DNA from: an uncultured Bacillota bacterium
GTDB taxonomy: Bacteria; Bacillota; Clostridia; Peptostreptococcales; Anaerovoracaceae
Assembly: GCA_927441425.1 (NCBI GenBank)
Contig: CAKMKG010000034.1
Coordinates: forward strand, 1 to 64,000
Reading direction: 5' to 3'
DNA length: 64,000 nt
Shown here: piece by piece, positions 57,560 through 64,000 of the stretch
How the letters are laid out: the number at the start of each line of letters is the position of its first letter
Position numbering within the stretch: position 1 is the stretch's first letter
Made by a program: the position numbers and the translations under genes
Notes under the pieces: generated by a model
What the model saw: the letters and a program-made list of their open reading frames with translations, nothing else
The model's database searches: none
Told to the model about the DNA's origin: nothing

Positions 57560-58891
57560 ATGACGGAAAACATACAAATGATACTACTGATCATCGGTTT
57601 AATGATACTTGCGATATCCTGTTTGGGTCTTGCAATCCTCCTCAACATCCGAAAAAAGGTTGGAGAGGATCAAAGCATGAAGAATTTACAATACATACAG
57701 AACAGCTTTACCAGTCTTGGAGATCTCCTTACGGGTAATCAGAGGCAGACCACAGATATTCAGGACAAGCGTCTGCAGGAGTTGAATCTCCAGCTTACCC
57801 AGAGGAACGATACCCTTCAGAAGACGGTGAATGATACACTGACTCAGATCGAAGGACGATTAAAGACCAATGCCGTGGAAAATGAACAAAAGCTGGAGCA
57901 GATCCGCGGAACCATGGAAAAAAGAATTTCCGCGATGCAGGAGGAAAACAGCAAAAAGCTGGAGGAAATGCGTGCGACAGTAGATGAGAAGCTTCAGAAA
58001 ACACTGGAGGATCGAATCAGCAAATCATTCCAGCTTGTCAGTGAACGACTGGAACAGGTGTATAAAGGGTTGGGTGAAATGCAGACTCTGGCTTCCGGTG
58101 TGGGCGACCTCAAAAAAGTGCTTTCCAACGTGAAAACCAGAGGAATCCTGGGCGAAATCCAATTGGGGGCCATATTGGAACAGATGCTTTCTCCGGAGCA
58201 ATACGAAGAAAACATTGCAACGAAAAAGGGAAGCTCAGAGCGGGTTGAATATGCCATCAAGCTGCCCGGAGATGAAGAAGGGGTGGTTTACCTCCCCATC
58301 GATGCGAAATTCCCTGCTGATACCTATACAAAGCTTGTAGATGCCTATGAAAAAGGGAATCCGGAGGAAATCGACCTGGCGGTAAAAATGCTGGAACGAT
58401 CCATTAAAACCTTTGCGAAAAGCATTCACGATAAATATATCGAACCGCCGCAGACAACCGATTTTGGCATTATGTTCCTGCCTTTTGAAGGACTCTATGC
58501 GGAAGTCGTGAGACGCGGTATGGTTGAAACCCTACAGAGAGAGTATAAGATTAATATCGCAGGGCCAACCACCATGGCTGCCTTATTGAACGCCCTTCAA
58601 ATGGGATTTAAAACACTGGCGATCCAAAAACATTCCAGCGAAGTATGGAATGTCCTGGGGGCTGTGAAAACAGAATTTGATAAATTCGGGGATGTCCTTT
58701 CCGCTACCCAGCAGCGAATCAATCAGGCCAATGCGGAACTGGATAAGCTGATCGGAACGAGAACCCGCAAGATACAAAGTAAGCTGAGAAATGTTGTGAG
58801 TCTTTCTGAGCCGATCAGTAAAGAGATTCTTGGAATCGAACTTCAGGATGAGGACGACATAGAAGAGATTGAATTAAGTGAGGAAGAATAA
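57560..58891 (+). CDS. rmuC: DNA recombination protein RmuC
   Basis: TM + coiled coil; TRGILGEIQLGAILEQMLSPEQYEEN; LPIDAKFPADTYTKL. Confidence 0.94.
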   Translation: MTENIQMILLIIGLMILAISCLGLAILLNIRKKVGEDQSMKNLQYIQNSFTSLGDLLTGNQRQTTDIQDKRLQELNLQLTQRNDTLQKTVNDTLTQIEGRLKTNAVENEQKLEQIRGTMEKRISAMQEENSKKLEEMRATVDEKLQKTLEDRISKSFQLVSERLEQVYKGLGEMQTLASGVGDLKKVLSNVKTRGILGEIQLGAILEQMLSPEQYEENIATKKGSSERVEYAIKLPGDEEGVVYLPIDAKFPADTYTKLVDAYEKGNPEEIDLAVKMLERSIKTFAKSIHDKYIEPPQTTDFGIMFLPFEGLYAEVVRRGMVETLQREYKINIAGPTTMAALLNALQMGFKTLAIQKHSSEVWNVLGAVKTEFDKFGDVLSATQQRINQANAELDKLIGTRTRKIQSKLRNVVSLSEPISKEILGIELQDEDDIEEIELSEEE

Positions 58892-58894
58892 TAA

Positions 58895-59617
58895 ATGAGC
58901 ATATACGCTATAGCTGACCTGCATCTTTCCTTTTCTGCTGACAAGCCGATGGATATTTACGGAGGAGAGTGGGTCAATCATACAGAAAAGGTGAAGAAAA
59001 ACTGGGAAGCTATGATTTTAGAGAAGGATACTGTGATCATCCCCGGCGATACTTCCTGGGCGCTGCGTTTTGAAGATGCTCTTGTTGATCTGAAGTGGAT
59101 CAGCGAATTGCCAGGAAAGAAAGTTTTCATAAAAGGGAACCATGATCTCTGGTGGAATTCTGTGAATAGGTTGAACGCATTGTTTGAAAATATGTTTTTC
59201 CTGCAAAACAGCTTTTATGAGGCGGAAGGGTATGCAATCTGCGGCTCAAGAGGCTGGATCTGTCCGGGAGATGACGATTTCACCGGACATGACGACAAGA
59301 TATACAAACGGGAGCTTGGAAGATTGCGGTTGTCTCTAGAGGCCGCCGCCCAAGCGGGATATGGAAAGAAAGCCGTTAGGAGCGATGAAAGCCGCGGTAA
59401 TATTTTGGGTGTGCTTCATTTTCCTGCGGCCAGCGAAAATATAAGGCGTTCGGGCTTCACCGAAATTTTTGAGGAATACGGTGCAGAAAAAGTGGTATAC
59501 GGACATTTACATGGAAAAGATGCATATGGCAACGGGTTAAGGGGTATCAAGAATAAAATAGAATACATTCTGACTTCAGTGGATTATATCAAATGTATGC
59601 CATTGAAAATCGTTTAA
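58895..59617 (+). CDS. Calcineurin-like metallophosphoesterase
   Basis: YAIADLHLS; IPGDTSWAL; KGNHDLWWNS; VYGHLHG. Confidence 0.9.
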   Translation: MSIYAIADLHLSFSADKPMDIYGGEWVNHTEKVKKNWEAMILEKDTVIIPGDTSWALRFEDALVDLKWISELPGKKVFIKGNHDLWWNSVNRLNALFENMFFLQNSFYEAEGYAICGSRGWICPGDDDFTGHDDKIYKRELGRLRLSLEAAAQAGYGKKAVRSDESRGNILGVLHFPAASENIRRSGFTEIFEEYGAEKVVYGHLHGKDAYGNGLRGIKNKIEYILTSVDYIKCMPLKIV

Positions 59618-59657
59618 CCAGTGCAGAAGCGGCGAAGCCGCTAAGGGGGATAAAACT

Positions 59658-60824
59658 ATGAAAAGAGCTATATTGATCGTTTTAGACAGCTTAGGGATTG
59701 GAGCATTGCCGGACGCAGCGAAATACGGAGATGACGGAGCCCATACCCTGGATCATATCGCGGCTGCCATGCCGGAATTCAAAATACCCAATTTAGTAAA
59801 GCTGGGATTGGGGAGGATCGACGGCGTAACTAGGATCGAGAAGGAAACCAATCCCATCGGAGCCTTCGGCAGACTGTCTGAATTGTCAACAGGAAAAGAT
59901 ACCATTACAGGACACTGGGAAATTGCGGGATTATATACGGAGGTCCCCTTTAAAACATTTCCTGTATTTCCTGATGAATTCATGAAGGCCTATGAGCAGG
60001 CCATCGGAATGGAAACACTGGGAAATTATGCTGCATCGGGTACAGAAATTATTGAAACACTTGGCCCTGACCATGAGAAAACAGGGAAACCAATCATCTA
60101 TACCTCAGCAGACAGCGTATTCCAGATCGCAGCCAATACCGCTGTGATTCCATTGGAAAAGCTGTATCATCTCTGTGAAGTGGCAAGAGAGATGCTGGTC
60201 GGTGACATGCAGGTGGGAAGAGTCATTGCAAGACCGTATGTTTTGGAAAATGGGAAGCGGACAAGAACCTCCGATCGGAAGGATTATGCCGTGTCTCCAA
60301 GCGGTAAGACGATTCTCGACCAGATAAAGGATGCAGGTAAGACCGTCTATGCCATCGGAAAAATCAGTGACATTTTCAACGGGCAAGGCGTTAATATCTC
60401 CGTGCATACGGAAAGCAATCTGGACGGGATCGAGAAGACCATCGAAGCGATGCATGGGGATTTTGAAGGATTTCTGTTTACCAATCTGGTGGATTTTGAT
60501 TCAAAATATGGACACCGGCGGGAACCGGTAGGGTATGGAAAGGCAATTGAAGAATTTGACGAAAAACTTCCGGAAATTATGACTGCCATGAAGCAGGATG
60601 ACATTCTCATCCTATGTGCAGATCATGGCAATGACCCGGTACATACCGGCTGGGACCATACCCGGGAGCATGTGCCTGTCCTACTTTACGGAAAAGGGGT
60701 TAAGCCGGGCGTTGATCTGGGAACGCGCAAGAGCTTTGCAGATATCAGTGCAACCATTGCCGAGTATCTAACGGTACCAAAGTCGGAAATCGGGGAGAGC
60801 TTCTTGAAGGAGATACTGAAATAA
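59658..60824 (+). CDS. deoB: Phosphopentomutase
   Basis: LIVLDSLGIGALPDAAKYGDDGAHTLDHI; KDTITGHWEIAGL; CADHGNDPVHTGWDHTREHVPVL. Confidence 0.97.
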   Translation: MKRAILIVLDSLGIGALPDAAKYGDDGAHTLDHIAAAMPEFKIPNLVKLGLGRIDGVTRIEKETNPIGAFGRLSELSTGKDTITGHWEIAGLYTEVPFKTFPVFPDEFMKAYEQAIGMETLGNYAASGTEIIETLGPDHEKTGKPIIYTSADSVFQIAANTAVIPLEKLYHLCEVAREMLVGDMQVGRVIARPYVLENGKRTRTSDRKDYAVSPSGKTILDQIKDAGKTVYAIGKISDIFNGQGVNISVHTESNLDGIEKTIEAMHGDFEGFLFTNLVDFDSKYGHRREPVGYGKAIEEFDEKLPEIMTAMKQDDILILCADHGNDPVHTGWDHTREHVPVLLYGKGVKPGVDLGTRKSFADISATIAEYLTVPKSEIGESFLKEILK

Positions 60825-60906
60825 GTATTTGCACGAAAACCGCCGCCTTTATGATGCTACGCATCCAAGTCGGTTACAGGTTTCACGGTTTTCTAAGTAA
60901 ATACTT
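60823..60906. ncRNA. Putative structured intergenic RNA between deoB and pdp
   Basis: AAGTATTT/AAATACTT, GAAAACCG/CGGTTTTC, inner GATGC-tac-GCATC; no T-tract. Confidence 0.4.
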
Positions 60907-60944
60907 CTTTCAGTTAGATAATCAACAAAGAGGAGATGTGAGAT

Positions 60945-62249
60945 ATGAATATGTACGATATTATATATAAAAAACGAGAGGGTGGTGCTCTGGATAAAGA
61001 GGAAATTGAGTTCTTTATCGATGGGTATACCAACGGCAGTATTCCAGATTATCAGGCCTCGGCACTTTTAATGACAATCTTCTTCCAAAAGATGAGCAGG
61101 GAAGAGACCTATGCCCTGACGACATCCATGAAGAATTCAGGAGATATTGTTGATCTTTCGGAGATTGAAGGAATCAAGGTAGATAAGCACAGTACGGGAG
61201 GAGTCGGTGACAAAACCACTCTGGTGGTCGGACCTTTGGCAGCGGCCTGTGGCGTACCCATTGCAAAAATGTCCGGAAGAGGACTTGGCTTCACCGGTGG
61301 TACCGTTGACAAGATGGAGTCGATCCCCGGATTCAAAACCACATTGGAAGCAAATGAATTTATATCCCTTGTGAATAGAGTCGGACTGTCTGTCATCGGC
61401 CAGACAGCCCATATCGCACCTGCAGATAAAAAACTGTACGCCTTGAGAGACGTAACAGCAACCGTAGACAATCTCAGCCTGATCACCTCTAGTATTATGA
61501 GCAAAAAGCTCGCATCGGGCAGCGACGCCATCGTCCTTGATGTAAAATGTGGCAACGGCGCTTTCATGGAACGATTGGAAGACGCCTGCGAGTTGGGTGA
61601 ACTCATGGTGGAAATCGGAAAGGCCGACGGAAAAAAGACAATTGCTGTGATTACGGATATGAATCAGCCTTTGGGTCTGGCAGTGGGCAACAGTCTTGAG
61701 GTCATTGAGGCCATAGAAACCCTGAAAGGTAAGGGTCCAAAGGATATCACGGAGCTTTCACTCATTCTGGCCTCCCATATGATCTACGCAGGTGAAAAGG
61801 CAGATTCTCCGGAAGAAGGCTACCAAATGGCACAGCAGGCATTGGAGAGCGGTGCAGCGTTGAAAAAGTTTGCTGAATTCATCGTCGGTCAAGGTGGTGA
61901 TCCTAAGGTGATCGACGATCACACCTTATTCCCGAGACCATCCTGTTTTTCTGAAATACATTCGGAAGTCGACGGCTTCGTTGGAGCCATCGAAGCCCGG
62001 GCAATCGGTCTCGCTTCCCAGCATTCCGGTGCAGGCAGAGCAACGAAGGAGGACCTCATCGATCTTTCCGCAGGAATTATGCTATACAAGAAAGTTGGTG
62101 ATTCTGTGCAAAGGGGAGATCTCCTGGCAACCGTCTATGGTAATGATCAAGCGCGTGTTGATAGAGGAGCACAGGAGGCAGCGGCTGCCTTTCTTATACA
62201 GGACAGCCAGCCGAAGGAGAACGCTCTTGTGAAAAGGGTAATCCAGTAA
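60945..62249 (+). CDS. pdp: Pyrimidine-nucleoside phosphorylase
   Basis: KVDKHSTGGVGDKTTLVVGPLAAACGVPIAKMSGRGLGFTGGTVDKMESIPGF. Confidence 0.97.
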   Translation: MNMYDIIYKKREGGALDKEEIEFFIDGYTNGSIPDYQASALLMTIFFQKMSREETYALTTSMKNSGDIVDLSEIEGIKVDKHSTGGVGDKTTLVVGPLAAACGVPIAKMSGRGLGFTGGTVDKMESIPGFKTTLEANEFISLVNRVGLSVIGQTAHIAPADKKLYALRDVTATVDNLSLITSSIMSKKLASGSDAIVLDVKCGNGAFMERLEDACELGELMVEIGKADGKKTIAVITDMNQPLGLAVGNSLEVIEAIETLKGKGPKDITELSLILASHMIYAGEKADSPEEGYQMAQQALESGAALKKFAEFIVGQGGDPKVIDDHTLFPRPSCFSEIHSEVDGFVGAIEARAIGLASQHSGAGRATKEDLIDLSAGIMLYKKVGDSVQRGDLLATVYGNDQARVDRGAQEAAAAFLIQDSQPKENALVKRVIQ

Positions 62250-62296
62250 AGGAATATCAGATCAATGCATGTTAAGCGTTGAAATGAGTCATAAAA

Positions 62297-62352
62297 CCCC
62301 CAAAACATCCATATGTTATAACAGAGGATAGATTGATGTGAGGGGGTTTTTA
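62297..62352 (+). terminator. Intrinsic terminator after pdp
   Basis: AAACCCCCaaaACATC...GATGTgaGGGGGTTTTT. Confidence 0.75.
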
Positions 62353-62408
62353 TGTTGCATAAATATAACGAGGCGAAAAAAATTTCTACATCCGAACGTT
62401 TTCTACGG

Positions 62409-63647
62409 ATGCGCTATAGAAAAATAGTGTTCCTGCTTGTGGTCAACCTGATCATTACGATGGTGCCATGTGCAGTAAGTGCAGAAGATGAAGTTTTAAC
62501 CGAAGTGATTTCAAGCGCAGAAGAAGTAATGGGAACAGTTCTCCCCACCTCCATTACCGGTGGTGCAATTGGGATGATCGTGGATGCAAAATCTGCGATC
62601 CTTATTGATGCAGCAACCGGAACGGTATTGTTTGAACAAAATTCACATGATCGATTGCCTCCTGCCAGTGTGACAAAGGTTATGACCATGCTCCTGATCA
62701 TGGAAGCCATTGATAGGGGACAGATGACGCTGGAGGACGAGATTACGATCAGCGAAAAAGCTGCCAGCATGGGGGGCAGCCAGATGTATATGGAGCCGGG
62801 AGAACAGCAGAAGCTGGAAACTTTGATGATGGGTATCGCCATCGCGAGTGCAAATGATGCCTGCGTTGCAGCGGCGGAATATCACTCGGGTACGGTAGAA
62901 ATCTTTGTTGAAAACATGAATAAGAGAGCAGCTGAGCTTGGAATGGTTGATACCAATTTTGTAAATACCAATGGGCTTCCGGTAGCCAATCACTACTCCA
63001 GCGCATATGATATAGCATTGATGTCAAAAGAATTGGTGAAACACAATAAGATTCAGGATTGGTTCAGTATCTGGATGACTAACATAACGGTAGGCCTTCC
63101 GGGGAAAAAGCAGACGGAGCTTGGTTTGACCAATACCAATCGACTGATTAAAACATATCCGGGCGCAACGGGGATTAAAACTGGATTTACGCAGGAAGCC
63201 GGATATTGTCTCTCTGCCGCCGCACAAAAGGGTGATTTGAATTTGATTGCCGTTATTATGGGAAGCACTACATCGAAACTGAGATTTTCTGAGGCATCAA
63301 AGCTGCTGGATTATGGGTTTGCAAATTATGATTCGGTAAAGCTGGCGGAAAAAGGGGAACCGATGGGACTGGTGGTCATTGAGAAAGGCTCTCCCAACCT
63401 TGTGAATGCGGTGGCGCCTGAAAACATCAGCGTTCTGGTGAAAAAAGGTCAGAAGGATACCATCCGGGGAGAACTTGTATTTGATGATACCATCTCCGCT
63501 CCAATTGCCAGGGGAGATCAGCTTGGAGAATTGGTTGTTTTTCAAAAAGACAACGAAATATCAAGATATCCTGTTGTGGCAGAAGAAAATGTTGAGAAAG
63601 CCAGTTTGATGCAGATTTATTTGAGGATGATAAAAACCTTGGCATAA
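62409..63647 (+). CDS. D-alanyl-D-alanine carboxypeptidase (DacF/DacB-like PBP)
   Basis: PPASVTKVMTMLL (SxxK), SANDACVAA (SxN), TGIKTGFT (KTG); start uncertain (62352 or 62409). Confidence 0.93.
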   Translation: MRYRKIVFLLVVNLIITMVPCAVSAEDEVLTEVISSAEEVMGTVLPTSITGGAIGMIVDAKSAILIDAATGTVLFEQNSHDRLPPASVTKVMTMLLIMEAIDRGQMTLEDEITISEKAASMGGSQMYMEPGEQQKLETLMMGIAIASANDACVAAAEYHSGTVEIFVENMNKRAAELGMVDTNFVNTNGLPVANHYSSAYDIALMSKELVKHNKIQDWFSIWMTNITVGLPGKKQTELGLTNTNRLIKTYPGATGIKTGFTQEAGYCLSAAAQKGDLNLIAVIMGSTTSKLRFSEASKLLDYGFANYDSVKLAEKGEPMGLVVIEKGSPNLVNAVAPENISVLVKKGQKDTIRGELVFDDTISAPIARGDQLGELVVFQKDNEISRYPVVAEENVEKASLMQIYLRMIKTLA

Positions 63648-63676
63648 AAAACCATTAAGAGGAGGTTAAGTAAAGA

Positions 63677-63934
63677 ATGAATGAATACGTGATCGCTTTT
63701 TCTTCCTACTACAGGGCAGTCTATGCACAGGAAAAGCTACAAGAATCCGGAATTCAATCAACCCTGAAAAAAATACCGCCCAATCTCTTAAAAACCTGTG
63801 GATATGCGGTCCATTTAAAAACAAATACCATCTATGGGACCTTAGATATCTTGAAAAAGAATCAGATCATAGACAGAGGCGTCTATTTGATTGAATATGA
63901 AAATGGAGTAATTAATTATAAGCTATTCGCTTAA
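63677..63934 (+). CDS. DUF3343 family protein (putative Se/S carrier-like)
   Basis: YVIAFSSYYRAVYAQEKLQESGIQSTLKKIPPNLLKTCGYAV. Confidence 0.8.
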   Translation: MNEYVIAFSSYYRAVYAQEKLQESGIQSTLKKIPPNLLKTCGYAVHLKTNTIYGTLDILKKNQIIDRGVYLIEYENGVINYKLFA

Positions 63935-63936
63935 TC

Positions 63937-63976
63937 AAAAAGGCTGTATCACGCTAGGTGAATACAGCCTTTTTGA
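63937..63976 (+). terminator. Intrinsic terminator
   Basis: AAAAAGGCTGTAT...ATACAGCCTTTTT. Confidence 0.88.
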
Positions 63977-64000
63977 TGGGCAGAACGCCCATACTGCCAA

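Overview
This is a 64 kb window from a low-to-mid GC anaerobic Firmicute chromosome, probably a Clostridia-type spore former (inferred from gene content and style). No rRNA, tRNA or CRISPR array was seen. In order it contains: a partial M3-family peptidase, nadK and an RluA-type pseudouridine synthase. Next is an IclR-linked sugar/polyol catabolism cluster (ALS-like TPP enzyme, Gfo/Idh dehydrogenase, split transketolase, RpiB-like isomerase, GldA-like dehydrogenase, DhaK/DhaL, ribose-type ABC transporter). Then come ilvC-ilvB, rarD, a YkvI/metallo-beta-lactamase fusion and bcd-etfBA. A large serine recombinase follows, next to a 5'-truncated Cys-rich gene fragment. After it are a DevBCA/MacB-like exporter, uvsE with a C-terminal extension, and a T-box-controlled trpEGDCFBA operon. 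The rest holds a Cys-rich putative coat-type protein, msrAB, transglutaminase/Smr/macro genes, an ABC-F protein, a CoaB-like ligase, sdpRI, GH18, GH26, two tandem LtaS-like sulfatases, a FeoB-core-like protein without a G domain, rmuC, deoB, pdp, a dac gene and a DUF3343 gene. The most interesting items are: (i) the uncharacterised sugar cluster with a consensus promoter and operator-like palindrome; (ii) the orphan Cys-rich 3' gene fragment abutting the recombinase, plus an 18-bp perfect inverted repeat flanking about 13.8 kb; (iii) multi-helix intergenic elements at 47746-47866, 60823-60906 and 12389-12443; (iv) a Rex-like operator on the bcd promoter; (v) fusion or degenerate-enzyme architectures (YkvI-MBL, UvsE extension, LtaS with GDPD-like tail, ABC-F with an altered Walker A). 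All family calls come from reading motifs; no database search was run.
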